Below, piece by piece: positions 1 through 11,681 of a stretch of DNA of 64,000 bases. Below the pieces are notes generated by a model that saw only the letters and a program-made list of their open reading frames with translations, had not been told where the DNA came from and ran no database searches. The translations under genes were made by a program, and so were the position numbers. The stretch spans positions 62,001 through 126,000 of the forward strand of contig JBBHKE010000176.1 in NCBI GenBank assembly GCA_037447655.1, in the 5' to 3' direction. The stretch is from Zygnema cylindricum (lineage: Eukaryota > Streptophyta > Zygnematophyceae > Zygnematales > Zygnemataceae). The stretch's first letter is position 1. Each line of letters starts with the position of its first letter.

Positions 1-2502
1 TCCGAAGCTTAGGATTGTTTTAGACAATATAAAGCATGGAGCGAATAACTTCATGAAACCCCAATCAAAAGAATAAGGAGTGACGATGGTGGAGAGTATA
101 CTTCTAACCAGTTTGAGGATTTTCTGAGGGAAGATGGGGTTCAACACCAAAAGACAGTTCCAGAAAACCTGGAACAGAATGGGGTAGCTGAAAGGTTAAA
201 TAGAACACTAAGTGATAGTGCTAGAAGTATGTTGTCAGATAAGAAGATAGGAAAAAGGTTTTGGGCAGAAGCAATGAACTGTGCTAATTACTTCAAAAAT
301 AGAGTTCTTACTTCAGCTATAAAAGATCAAACACCTTATGAGAGATGGACAGGTCGGAAACCAGACTTATCTCACTTAAAGGTTTTTCGGGAGTCAAGTA
401 TTCAGTCTAGATACAGATCGGTCTAATTCGAAGCTTGATCCTAAAGGAAAACCGGGATATTTATTAGGATATGATGAGGATGTTAAAGGATAAAGAGTTT
501 ATGATCTAAAAAGAGAAGATATAATCTTAGTAAAGCATCTAGTAGTTATGGATGTAGGAAAGTCTGTGGATCCCTTCAAATATACAAAGTCAGTAAAAAT
601 CAGATTTGAGTCAGAAAATTCCGATGACTTTGAGCTCCCTAACTATCTGGGTTTTAGAGAAGATGAGATTCTTGCAGATACAAATTAGACCGAAAATGAC
701 TCGGCTGTGGAAACTCCAGTGACAACTCTACCCGAAGCGGAAGACGTGGTGGAAATCGATTTGGAATCAAGGGATAGGGGAGAAGCCGAGTTTGTTCGAA
801 AGAATCCACGAGAACCATCTATTCCGGCCTCAAATTTTGTGGGGGGAAGGAGAAGTAGCAAAAGACTACAAGAAAAACAAGTTAATAACAAGGTAACTAA
901 ACTATCTCATCAAGATGAACCTCAAACTTATGGAGAGGCGATGACATGTCCAGAAAGAAACCGGTGGAAGACATCCATCAATGAGGAGATGGCCTCAATT
1001 ATGGCAGCCGATACTTAGGAGCTGGTGGATTGTCCACCTAACCGAAAACCAATCGGTTGTAAGTCGGTTTTCAAATTAAAACTGAACCCAGATAACACAA
1101 TCGAGCGCTACAAAGCCTGATTAGTGGCAAAGGGATTTACACAAAAAGAGGGAATTGACTACGAGGAAACCTTTGCCCCGGTGGTCAAATTTCCCTCCGT
1201 CCGCATACTTCTCAGCTTGGCAGCAGCGGAAGACATGGAAGTGCACCAGATGGACATCAAGACAACCTTTTTGCATGGAGAATTGGAAGAGGAGATCTTC
1301 ATGCGATAACCCGAAGGGTTTGTGGAGGAAGGAGAGGAGAGTAAGGTATGGCGGCTGATTAAATCTCTTTATGGTTTGAAACAGGCGCCTCGACAGTGGA
1401 ATAAGAAGCTTCATGAGTTTCTTACCGGTCTGGGATATATCTGGATCAGCTCAGATTAATCAATCTATGTTTTCGAAGATGAGGAAGGTTTTATATTTAT
1501 TGCAATTTATGTTGATGATTTGCTTGTCTTAAGTAAATCAATGGAAAAAATTAATAAACTGAAAACCGATCTTAAGGGGAGATTTGAAATGAAGGATATG
1601 GGGGAAGCAAAATATATTTTGGGAATTCAAGTAGAGAGAGACCGAAAAACAAAAATTATAAGATTGACTCAAAAGGAAGCAATAGGGAACATGCTTGAAA
1701 AATTTCAAATGGATAAAGCTAATAGTTGTACAACTCCAATGGAGTTGAAGAAGGGAAGTGAGGGGAGTGAGGAAGAAGGAGTCATAGTTTTAGACGAGGA
1801 ATTATCTCCTGAAGAACAGAAGTTCATGCAGACTATTCCTTAAAGGCTAGTAGTGGGAAGTCTAATCTATTTTATGAATTGTACCCGGCCGGATTTAGCT
1901 GCAGCTTTAGGAGTGCTGAGTAGAAGTCTAAATGCTCCCACTAAGAGGGATTGGGAGGCAGCTAAGAGAGTCCTTAGATATTTGATAGAAACTAGGGATC
2001 TATGGTTGCATTTGGGCGGGGAGAATACTGACATCACTACTTGGAGTGATGACAGTTATGGTGATGCTCCGATGAAGAGATGCACTTCTGGATATGTATT
2101 ATATGTGGGTGATGGGGCTTGCTGTTGGAGTAGCAAACAGCAAAAAGTTATTGCTTTGTCCACCATGGAGGCTGAGTATATGGCCTCTTGCTCTGCTGTA
2201 AAAGAATTGATGTGGGTCAAGTCTTTGCTTGGTGAGCTTGGTCACCTTAAGAGTGGTGTGCATAATTTTTTTTGTGATAATCAGGCAGCATTCGCTATTT
2301 CTGCCAATACTAAACATCATTTTAAAGCTAAACACATGGACATTAGACTTAACTTTGTTAAGGAGAAAGTAGAAAACAAAATAATCAGCTTAGAGTACTG
2401 ACTAGATAGTGAGATGGTAGCAGATATGATGACCAAACTTGTGCATTCCCCTAAGCTAATTTTCTGCAGAGAAAAGTGTGGTATAAAATTAAAGATTGAC
2501 TA
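1..2502 (+). pseudogene. Element A1: decayed copia pol (integrase C-terminal part, RT, RNase H)
   Basis: This is the 3' two thirds of a Ty1/copia pol, entering from the left window edge. Integrase core motifs are readable near 90-200 (GGEYTSNQFEDF, then NGVAERLN with the catalytic Glu). The RT follows with DYEETFAPVV, YGLKQAPRQWN and an intact YVDDLLVL at about 1507-1530. RNase H follows with TTWSDDSYGDAP, STMEAEYMASC and DNQAAF. The frame is broken by stops at 491, 686, 1016, 1118, 1307, 1457, 1841 and 2399, and by a frameshift near 390. Several stops are C-to-T or G-to-A changes relative to element D (CAA to TAA, CGA to TGA, TGG to TAG). It runs into a polypurine tract and LTR A-1, so it is the 3' half of an old element and cannot be functional. 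Confidence 0.93.
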
Positions 2503-2516
2503 GAAAATAAGGGGAG
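2503..2516 (+). promoter_or_regulatory. Polypurine tract of element A1
   Basis: The purine run GAAAATAAGGGGAG lies directly between the end of pol and the TG that starts LTR A-1. It is the expected primer for plus-strand DNA synthesis. The same AAGGGGAG core abuts the 3' LTR of almost every copia element in the window, in either orientation. Confidence 0.85.
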
Positions 2517-3574
2517 TGCAGAAATTAATGGTCTTTTTAAAGTATTTTCTAGGTCTGAATAGAAATAAGAAAAAAGCCGAGGCAGTCTATCTCTAACTTC
2601 TCTCTCCAACTTCTCAAACTTGTCGCAGTCACTGAGAAATTGGAGAAGGAGCTAGAGCCATGGCTACCTAGGCTATCTAGAGGTTTACGAGAAAATATAT
2701 TTTAGTTAGGGGTTTAATTTACTAAAAGATATGTGCCGGCCACAGGATTTGATCCTGGTACCTGTCGGCCGGCAGACAGCTAGTAGCCGGTAGCCTTAGC
2801 CGTTAAGTCTAAGAGTAGTGTTATGTACTATATGGTTTGATAATTACTTAAACATTTATACGTAGGATAGTTCATTTAACTATAACTGTTTACGAGAGAC
2901 ATATATCCAATAAATGTAAAAGTACGGATGCCGGTACGGATAAGAAACCAATACCGCGCATTTAATTCTTTAGTGAAACAGATTCCGCGCATGTATTTAT
3001 TACGGCTACGATTATATGTGAATTTAATCGGACGGCCGGAATTAACGCTGAGATCGCGGAAGAAGATTTCGGCGGTTTGTGGTCATCGCCACATCGGATG
3101 ACACGTGGCGGAATGACATTGGATTGTGGCATCTCCGAGGATTAAGGGAGTGAATCCGGACATACCACGTGTCAACATTTAAGCCATGTCGTAGAATGGC
3201 CGTACATAAAGTACACCGACAGCTATACTTTTGTGTACGAAACTGAAATCTGATTGGCTCCGTACATCAGTAGATAGAGTCTGTGAGAGAGATAGGACTT
3301 AGAAAAATTAGAAGATAGGACCCTCTCTCCTAGAGAGCTTCTGTACAAAAGGTCAACTTTAACCCTCCATAACTTAGTGCTCAGGGGAGCAAATTCAGAT
3401 ATTATTTTTGTTATCGACTCAGGGGAGTCTTGTCTTCACAAGGGTGAAGTTGGTCAGAGTTTTTGTCTGCCAGGGTGGCAGCTATTTTTGTTGAAACACA
3501 AAGGGGTCAGGGTTATCCTAGAGGCTTCTTGGTTGCTGTCCACTCTGAGGACTTATGGAGGTCTCAGAGTTTCA
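2517..3574 (+). repeat. LTR A-1 (3' LTR of element A1), 1058 bp
   Basis: The LTR starts TGCAGAAATT after the polypurine tract and ends GAGTTTCA at 3574, just past an ATG at 3555 that is the gag start in this family (MEVSEFQ). It holds the U3 hairpin around 2600-2649, the antisense tRNA-like module at 2735-2815, a G-box (ACACGTGGC) near 3102 and a CTCTCT/GAGAG palindrome just before the promoter position near 3340. The internal sequence that should follow an LTR is replaced by pol of another family (D1), so this junction is a rearrangement. Confidence 0.85.
2735..2815 (-). other. Antisense tRNA-like module in LTR A-1
   Basis: Read on the minus strand, the block has a T-arm-like hairpin, CCAGG-ATCAAAT-CCTGG, whose GGATCAAATCC resembles a Pol III B box. 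An upstream segment, TTAGACTTAACGGCTAAGG, resembles an A box and D arm. The acceptor stem does not pair, so it is not a tRNA gene. The same module lies antisense in all LTR families here except E. Confidence 0.5.
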
Positions 3575-5307
3575 AGCTTCCATGTACAGGGGAGCCTATG
3601 AGACAGTGAGAAGAAACCCAAGACTTCCATCTATTCCAGCTTTGGAGTTTGAGGGAGGAAGGAGGAGCAGCAAAAGGATACAAGAAAAACAGGTTGCTCA
3701 TAAGGTAACTAAGCTATCTCACCCAAATGAGCCTCAGTCTTACTCAGAGGCAGTGAAAAGTCCCAAGAAAGAAAGATGGATTAGAGCCATAAATGATGAG
3801 ATGGCTTCTATCATGGAAGCAAATACTTCGGAACTAGCAGATTGTCCTCTAGATAGATAACATATTCGGTGTAAATGGGTATTTAAACTAAAACTGAACC
3901 CAGATAATACCATTGAGAGATATAAGGCTCGATTGGTAGGGAAGGGGTTCACCCAAAAGGAGGGGATTAACTATGAGGAGACATTTGCTCCAGTTGTTCA
4001 GTTCCCATCAGTAAGGATTCTCCTCAGTCTGGCAGCAGCAAAAGACATGGAAATACACCAAATGGACATTAAGACAACTTTTCTTAATGGTGAGTTAGAG
4101 GAAGAAATTTTCATGAGGGAACCCGAGGGGTTCGTGGAAGAAGGAGAAGAGAGCCAAGTCTGCAGGCTCATAAATTCCTTATATGGACTAAAGCAGGCTC
4201 CACGACAGTGGAATAAGAAACTAGATGAGTTTCTCACCGATATGGGATATATCCGTATCAGTTTTGACCATTCTATCTATATGTTTGAAGATGAGAATGG
4301 TGTCATTTTTATTGCAATTTATGTCGATGATGTGCTTGTGTTGAGTAAGTCTTTAGAGAAGATCAATAGGCTAAAGAAACATGTTAGGGGCAGATTTGAT
4401 ATGAAGGATTTAGAGGAGGCAAGATATATTTTGGGGATCCAAATGGAGAGAGATAGGGGGAAGAAGAATATCAGACTTACTTAGAAAGAAGCAATAGGTA
4501 ATATGCTTGAGAAATTCCAGATGGAAAATGCTAACAGTTGTACCACTCCCATGGACTTGAAAAAAGTAAGTGATGGGAGTGTAGAAGGAGGAGTGATGAT
4601 CTTAGACGATCAAATGAGTCGAGAGGAGTCATGAAGCCTATCCCTTATAGACAGGTCTTAGGAAGTTTAATCTATTTTTTGAACTATACCAGGCTAGACA
4701 TAGCGGCAGCAGTTGGTGTACTTAGTAGGAGTCTTAATGATCATAGAAAGAGAGATTCGGAGGCAGCCAAAAGAGTCATGAGATATTTTGTTGGAACCAG
4801 AGAATTATGGTTGCATTTGGGAGGGGAGCACACTGATTTCACCACTTAGAGTGATGCTAGTTATGGGGTTGCACCTATGAGAAGTGCACAATATGTTTTG
4901 TATGTGGGGGAAGGTGCTTGTTGTTCGAGCAGTAAGCAACAAAAGGTGGTTGCTCAGTCTACTATGGAGGCTGAGTATATGGGGTCTTGTTCTGCTGTAA
5001 AAGAACTAATGTGGGTGAATTCATTGTTGCAAGAACAAGGATATATGAAGGAGGGAGTGCATGAAATCTTTTGCGATAATCAAGTTGCAATCGCAAAATT
5101 AGCCAATCCAAAACACCATTTCAAATTAAAATATATGGACATAAGATTAAGCATCGTAAGAGAAAAAGTTGAAAATAAAATTCTTAATCTTGTGTATAGA
5201 CCTGATGAAGAAATGGTGGCTGACATGATGACCAAACCTGTGCCCTCTCCTAAATTAAAACATTATCGGGAAAAATGCGACTTGAAAGAAAAATTAAAAT
5301 TAGACAA
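3575..5307 (+). pseudogene. Element D1: decayed copia pol (integrase-RT linker, RT, RNase H)
   Basis: This fragment is very close to the pol of element D at 37581-40559, starting in the variable linker (ETVRRNPRLPSIP) and ending at RNase H. RT motifs FTQKEG, YEETFAPVV, YGLKQAPRQWN and YVDDVLVL are intact. Stops occur at 3858, 4482 (CAG to TAG) and 4847 (TGG to TAG), and a short deletion near 4630 shifts the frame. The normal TAG at the end of pol has become AAG, so the last frame reads on a few codons into the LTR. Gag and integrase are missing; the left end abuts LTR A-1 directly. Confidence 0.92.
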
Positions 5308-5321
5308 GAAAACAAGGGGAG
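5308..5321 (+). promoter_or_regulatory. Polypurine tract of element D1
   Basis: GAAAACAAGGGGAG immediately precedes the TGTTGAAATT start of LTR D-1. It is the second-strand primer of this family, one base different from that of element D. Confidence 0.8.
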
Positions 5322-6357
5322 TGTTGAAATTTATAGATTTCTAAAGTTTTTTCTAGGTTTAAATATCTTAGTATAAAAGGAAAAGAAAAGGATGGACAGC
5401 CTGCCTCCATCTCCTCTCTCTAGCCCCCATACTTGTTGTAGTCACTGAAGGATAGAGAGGGTGGTTGATCCATGGCTGCCTTAGTTTAAACAGGCAGTTA
5501 TTTTTAGTAGGTTACTAAAAATATACTTAACGGACCCGGGATTTGATCCCGGTACCTGCGGTTCGCCAAGTTGGCCGGTAGCGGTCAGCTTTATCCTATT
5601 AAACTAGGACCAATGCTAAATACTACAGTATGTGATAGATATATATATATTTAGAGAGGAACAAATCCATTTAACTACAATTATATACGGCATGCATAGA
5701 TAGAGTTTTATAAAAGTACGAAGTATGATACTATTTCAAAACGGATACCACGCATTTTGTTGCGACAGCGAAACAAATGTCGCGCAAGTATTTATAACGG
5801 CTAAGATTGCATCTCGCTGCAAATCCAACGAAGCACATTATCGCCGAAATCCCGGAGTGGTCACTTTAGCGTTTTTTGATGTGGCATGACCTACAACCAC
5901 ATGAAGAGATGACATTCGGTCATGAGAATTCCGAGAAATGTACGGACGAGTGAAAAGTAGACACGCATCCGCTAAATAGCCTTGTCCTACATAGGCTGTA
6001 CAAAAGGTACACCGGCAGTAGTACTTTTTGGTACGGTACAGTAATTTGATTGACTTGTACTTCAGTAGATAGAAGTTATTAGAGGGAATCAGGACTTAAA
6101 AAATTTTGGTAGGTAGTCACCTCTCCCTTTGAGAGTTTGTGCAAATTGACATTTTTACTGCCTCATAACTTATCGAATGGTTGGCCGTTTTTAGTGATTC
6201 TTTTTGCTACGAACTCAAGGGAGTCCAGGCTGCATAAGTGATCAGTCAAACAGTTATTTTGCCTTTTTAGACAGCAGTGGTTGTGGCTTGAAGTGGGTTA
6301 GTTAAATACTATAGAGGCTTCCTTTATTCTGTGGTCTAATGGAGGACACATAATTGA
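5322..6357 (+). repeat. LTR D-1 (3' LTR of element D1)
   Basis: The sequence is homologous along its length to the 1046-bp LTRs of element D, from TGTTGAAATT to a degraded GAGGACACATAATTGA end. It contains the antisense tRNA-like module at about 5530-5615. In that copy the D arm (GTTT/AAGC) and the T arm (CCGGG/CCCGG with a 7-base loop) both pair. At 6357 it runs straight into an oppositely oriented LTR A-2 that lacks about its last 10 bases. Confidence 0.83.
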
Positions 6358-7404
6358 AAGACCTCCATAGGTCCTCAGAGTAGGCAGCTCACACAAAGCA
6401 TCTAGGATAACCCAGACCCTTTTGTGTTTCAGCAAATATAACTGCCACCCTGACAGACAAAAACTCTAACCACCTTCACCCTGTGAAAGGAAGTCTCCTT
6501 TGATTCCATGGCGAAAAGAATCTTTGAATTTGCTCCCCTGAGTAGTAAGTTATGAAGGGTCAAAAATGACCTTTTGTATAAAAGCTTTGTGGGAGAGAGG
6601 GTCCAATCTATCAATTTTTTTAGGGTTTTTCTCTCTCTAAAAATCTATATAATGAAGTACGACACCAATCATAATAGTGTATCGTACATAAAGGTACAGG
6701 TGCCGATGTACTTTTTGTACATCCATTGTACGACATGGCCAACAAGTCAACACATGTAACTTTTGGATTCGTTAGAGTAATCCCCGAAGGTGCCGTAATC
6801 CAATGTGATTGTGCCACGTGGCAATTGATGTGATGTCGACCGCAAACCGCCGAAAACCTATTCCAAAAATAGAAAAAACGATTCTACGATCTCGGCATGC
6901 TTCGTGGCCGTCTGATTAAGCTGGATTACAATCGTGGCCGTCATAAATACTTGCACAATATTTGTATCATCTTCGAAACAAGATGTGCGGTATCCGTTTC
7001 AGATGTTCCGTACGCTGTACATTACAAAATGTATATATGTCTAAATATCCCGTTAAATGAAATAGCCTACGTGTTAACAATTTAATAGCTACCAAACCTT
7101 ATATCCTCTAACCTTGATCTCAGACTAATAGGCTAAGTCAACCGCCTACCGGGTATCCTGACAGACAGCAAGTACCAGGTTGAAATCTTGGGTCCGTCAA
7201 GATCTATTTTGGTAAAATCTACCAACCTAATGTGTGTCCTCGTCGAGATAGCACAGGCAGCCATTGCTCTATCTCCCTCTCCAACTTTCAGTGACTGAGA
7301 CAAGTGTGGGAGTTGGAGAGAGGAGTTAGTGGCTTACTGCCTCTGCTTCTTTTTGTGCATGTTAGAAAACCTAAAAAGTACTAAAATAACCTTTAATTTC
7401 TACA
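6358..7404 (-). repeat. LTR A-2 (3' LTR of element A2)
   Basis: This is a family A LTR in minus orientation, starting at its 5' end with TGTAGAAATT (7404 downward) beside a polypurine tract. Its other end lacks about 10 bases at the junction with LTR D-1. It carries the antisense tRNA-like module near 7120-7200 and the CTCTCC/GGAGAG U3 hairpin near 7270-7330. Confidence 0.83.
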
Positions 7405-7418
7405 CTCCCCTTATTTTC
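7405..7418 (-). promoter_or_regulatory. Polypurine tract of element A2
   Basis: The complement reads GAAAATAAGGGGAG and touches the LTR A-2 boundary. Pol of element A2 ends just to its right. Confidence 0.8.
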
Positions 7419-9380
7419 TAGTCACTCTTTATTTTAAGACCACACTTCTGCCTGCAGAAAATTAGTTTAGGTGAAGGCACAGGTTTGGTCATCATATCTG
7501 CTACCATTTCACTATCTGGTTTATACTCCAAAGTGATTATATTGTTTTCTACTTTCTCCGTATCAAAGCTAAGTCTAATGTCTATGTGTTTGGCTTTAAA
7601 GTAAAGTTTAGGATTGGCAGAAATGGCAATGGGAGCTTGATTATCACAAAACACTTTTTGGACACCACTCTTAAGATGACCAAGCACACTCAGCAAAGAC
7701 TTAACCCACATTAATTCTTTTACAGCAAAGCAAAAAGCCATGTTCTCAGCCTCTATGGTGGACTGAGCAATGACCTTTTACTGCTTGCTCCTTGAGCAGC
7801 AAGCCCCATCACCCATATACAATACATATCCAGATGTGCATCTCCTCATTAAAGCATTCCGATAGCTGGCATCACTCCAAGTGGTGATGTCAGTATTGTT
7901 CCCACCCAAATGCAACCATACATCCCTAGTCTTTATTAGATATCTTAGGACTCTCTTACTAACCTCCCAATCTTTCTTAGTGGGAGCATTCAGACTCATA
8001 CTTAGTACTCATACAGCTGCGGCTATGTCTCGATGGGTACAATTCATAAAATATATTAGGCTGCCCACTACTTGTCTATAAGGGGTGGTTTGCGTAAATC
8101 TTTTCTCTTCCGAACCTAGCTCATCATCTAAGATTAAAACTTCCTCTTCCACACTCCCCTCACTTCCCTTCTTTAATTCCATAGGAGTGGTACAAGTATT
8201 AGCCTTGTCCATTTGGAATTTATCTAACATGTTTCCAATGGCCTCTTTTTGAGTTAATCTTATTATTTTTCTATCTCTGTCTCTCTCTACCTAAATTCCC
8301 AAAATATTTCTGGCTCCTCGTATATCCTTCATCTCAAATCTTCCTTTTAGATCATTTTTCAACTTATTTATTTTATCCCTATTTTTAGTGAAAACAAGCA
8401 AATCATCAACCTAAATTGCAATAAAAATAATCCCTTCCTCATCTACAAACAAATAAATTGATTGATCGAGCTGATCGGAATGTATCCGGAACCTGTAAGA
8501 AACTCATTGAGCTTCTTGTTCCATTGTCAGGGCGCTTGTTTTAGCCCATACAAAGATTTCATCAATCGGCATACCTTGCTTTCTTCCCCTTGCACCACAA
8601 ATCCTTCGGGCTGTCGCATAAATTTTTCCTCTTCCAACTCTCTATGTAGAAAGGTCGTCTTGATGTCCATTTGATGCAATTCCATTTCTCTTGCTGCCCC
8701 CATACTAAGAAGTATCTGAACCGAATGAAACCTGACGACCAGAGCATAAGTCTCCTCGTAGTCAATTCCCTCTTTCTGGGTAAATCTATTTGCCACTAAC
8801 CGAGTCCTGTGGCGCTCAATGGTGTTATCCGGGTTGAGTTTCAGCTTGAATATCCACTTGCCCTCAATTGGCTTCCTGTCACACGGACAATTTATCAATT
8901 CTAATGTATTAGCCGCCATAATTGAGGCCATCTCCTCATTAATGGCTGTCTTCCACCGGTTTCTCTGAAGACAAGTCATTGCCTCATTATAAGTTTGAGG
9001 TTTATCGCGGTGAGACAAGTTTGTTACCATATCGTTGACTTGCCTCTCTTGCATTCTTTTGCTGCTTCTTCTTCCTCCCTCAAACTCGGTTGCCGGAATA
9101 GATGGCTCTTTTGGATTCTTCCGAATAATTTCTACTTCTCCCCTATCCCTTGATTCCAGCTCGATTTCCACCACGTCTTCCGCTTCGGTTGGAGTTAATA
9201 CTAGAGGTTTCACATTTGGGTTCTTCTCGATCTGATTTGTACTTGCAAGATCATCATCTTCTTGAAATGCTGGATAGTTAGGAAGCTCAAAGTCATCAAA
9301 ATTTTCTGACTCAAATCTGATTTTGACTGTCTTTGTATGCTTAAAGAGATCTATAGATTTTCCTTCATCCATAACCACTA
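7419..9380 (-). pseudogene. Element A2: RT and RNase H, decayed
   Basis: Reading right to left, the variable linker (GGRRSSKRMQERQ) is followed by RT (FTQKEGIDYEETYA, SLYGLKQAP) and RNase H (TTWSDASYRNALMRRCTSGYVLY, FCDNQAPIAI). The Tyr codon of the YVDD active-site motif is TAG at 8411-8413, the rest of the motif being intact (VDDLLVF). A further TAG lies near 8292, and frameshifts separate the RNase H pieces near 7750 and 8000. The element is inactive but still aligns across the whole domain set. Confidence 0.92.
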
Positions 9381-10342
9381 GATGTTCACTAGGATAATAT
9401 CCTCTCTTTTGAGATCATAGACTCTATATCCTTTTACATATTCATCATATCCTAATAGATATCTTGGTTTTCCTTTTGAGTCTAACTTCGAGTTTGACCG
9501 ATCTGTGTCTAAACTGAACACTTGACTACCGAAAACATTTAATTGTGAAACATTTGGTTTTTCGGCATGTCCATCTCTCATAGGGTGTTTGGCTTTTTAC
9601 TCTGAAGTAAGAACTCTATTCTTGAGATAATTTGCACAGTTCATTGCTTCTGCCCAAAACTTCTTTCCTATCTTCTTATCTAACAGCATACTCCTAACAC
9701 TATCACTCAGTGTTCTCTTTAATATTTCAGCTACACCATTTTGCTCAGGATTTGAAGGAACTGTCTTTTGGTGTTGCACTTCATCTTCTCTCAGAAAATC
9801 CTCAAATTGGTTAGAGGTATACTCTCCACCATTGTCACTCCTTTCTCTCTTGATTGAGATATCATGGAGTTTTTCACTCCATGCTTTATATTGTTTAAAA
9901 CATTCCTAAGCCCTTGATTATTTTTCAAAAAATACACCTTGAAATACAGAGACGAATCATTGGTGATAGTCATCATAAATCTCTTCCCCCCGGGTGATGG
10001 CACTCTAGCCGGCCCCCAAATATCTGTGTGTACTAAATCTTCAATCTTTTCTCCCTTATAGGTAACAGTTTTTTGGAAGGGTAATGTGTGTGCTTTACCA
10101 TGAGCACATCCACTACAATCACTTAGATTCTCACTTTCACCAAACTGAATCCCTTCCCCTACTCTCATCTTTTTCATCTCTTTTAACTTATTTAGATTCA
10201 CATGCCCAAGCCTCATATGCCACAAAATTATATCATGAACACCAACATAATAAAGTTTCTTCTTTTCATTGCTTAAAATCAGCATAAACATCCCTTGGGT
10301 ACCTTTTTCAACAGTAAAATATACTTCCTCCAAAACCCTCAT
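9378..10342 (-). pseudogene. Element A2: GAG-pre-integrase and integrase, decayed
   Basis: The N-terminal zinc-binding part is recognisable (WHMRLGHVNL, then CSGCAHGKAH). It is followed by HTDIWGPARVPSPGGK with the first catalytic Asp and by the NGVAE-type Glu region near 9740. A frameshift near 9870 hits the Asp-35-Glu region, and a TAA interrupts near 9598. The C-terminal part keeps the copia-typical SRYLLGYDEYVKGYRVYDL region. This integrase would have joined cDNA ends to target DNA; it is now broken. Confidence 0.9.
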
Positions 10343-11681
10343 CGTCTAATAAAGACGTAGAGATGAGGTTTTTTTTTCAGCTCCAGAATAAACAATACAT
10401 CGGAGAATGTAACTATGGATGTCTTTCCTTCTACTAACACTTTTAGATCTACCGCTTCTACAAGAGTAGTAGTGACTATCCTCCCATCCCCGTACTCTAT
10501 CTCTACGGTGGGAATCTTTCTTTTCTTAGTGAACAGGTGTTTGTCTTTACACATGTATATAGATGCACGTGAATCTACAATCCAGCTTGCTTTACCTTTC
10601 AATCCAGCGTAAGCACATTTTTGCCTTCGTGGTATTTCGACCTCGTTTTTCACCTCATGTACCTGTGTCACAAGGGCCTTTTTCTTTCCTCTCGGGGGTC
10701 CACCGGTCTGCCCCTCTTTTAACCGCGCTCGTTTAACTTAGTGCACTCAACCATATAGTGCCCTGGTTTTTTACAAAAATGGCACAAACCCTCGGGAGTC
10801 CTTGGTCCGAACTCCTCGTTCTGATTTTTCTGCCCCTCCCCTTGATAATTTCAGACATGTTTCCTGAAATCATTGTTCCTCCACTCAGTCACAGCGTCCA
10901 AGGCTTGCCCACTTTTTCTTTCCTTTCGGATCTTAATAGTATTCTCCCGAACGAGAATCATCCCTCCCACTGAATTCCAAATCTACCTTGAGTCCTCCAA
11001 GGCTTGCCCATGGTTGACTATGTTCTCGAACTTATAGGGTAACTTCATCAGTAAAGAGTTAACCTTTTCCTTTTCACTTAATACTTTTCCAACACTCTCT
11101 AGTGCCATGAAAAGTGTAGCAAGCTCATTTCAAAAATCCAACATCTTCCCCTCTTTGTATACATTCTCTTTAATTTTCTGATTTGCCAACTGTTGTTGCT
11201 TTATCGTACCACTTCGGTACATCTCTATGAGAGCCACCCAAAGATCGGATGCCCTTTATACGTGCAAATGAAGAGATGCAAGCTGTTAAGTAAGATGGCG
11301 GAAGATGATGTGCTTTGTTGCCATATTGTTGAAGTCCTAGGTATCACTATCATTCTCCTCGTTCCTCAAAATAGAAGACATGAATGCCGAACAAGTCGCT
11401 ATTGGTGTGATCGTCTCCTTCTCCTTTCCTTTGTCCACCACCTCCCCTTCATTTGTCTCATCCGTTGAGGATGGATATGCATCTTTGGTGAATGTGCTTC
11501 CTCGTAACCTTAGAGGGATCCCAAGACTTGATGGACGCCTCACCTGTCGACTCACTATTCCCCAAAACCGTTTCTCACATAGAGCTCCTGTCATCATAGT
11601 TTCCCAGTATATGAAGCCATCTCCATTGAAGATGGGCACCCTAGAGGGTGGGCCTATAACTTGTAACTCTGAGACCTCCAA
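10339..11681 (-). pseudogene. Element A2: Gag and protease, decayed
   Basis: Gag begins MEVSELQVIGPPSRVP at 11681, inside the LTR end, and keeps the FIYWETMMTGALCEKRFWG region. A CCHC zinc knuckle of the form CHFCKKPGHYMVEC lies at about 10745-10790. The aspartic protease follows with WIVDSRASIYMC at about 10560, where the catalytic DSG has become DSR. Several stops and frameshifts break the frame between about 10700 and 11340. The primer-binding site complement at 11647-11661 matches 13 of 15 positions. Confidence 0.87.
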
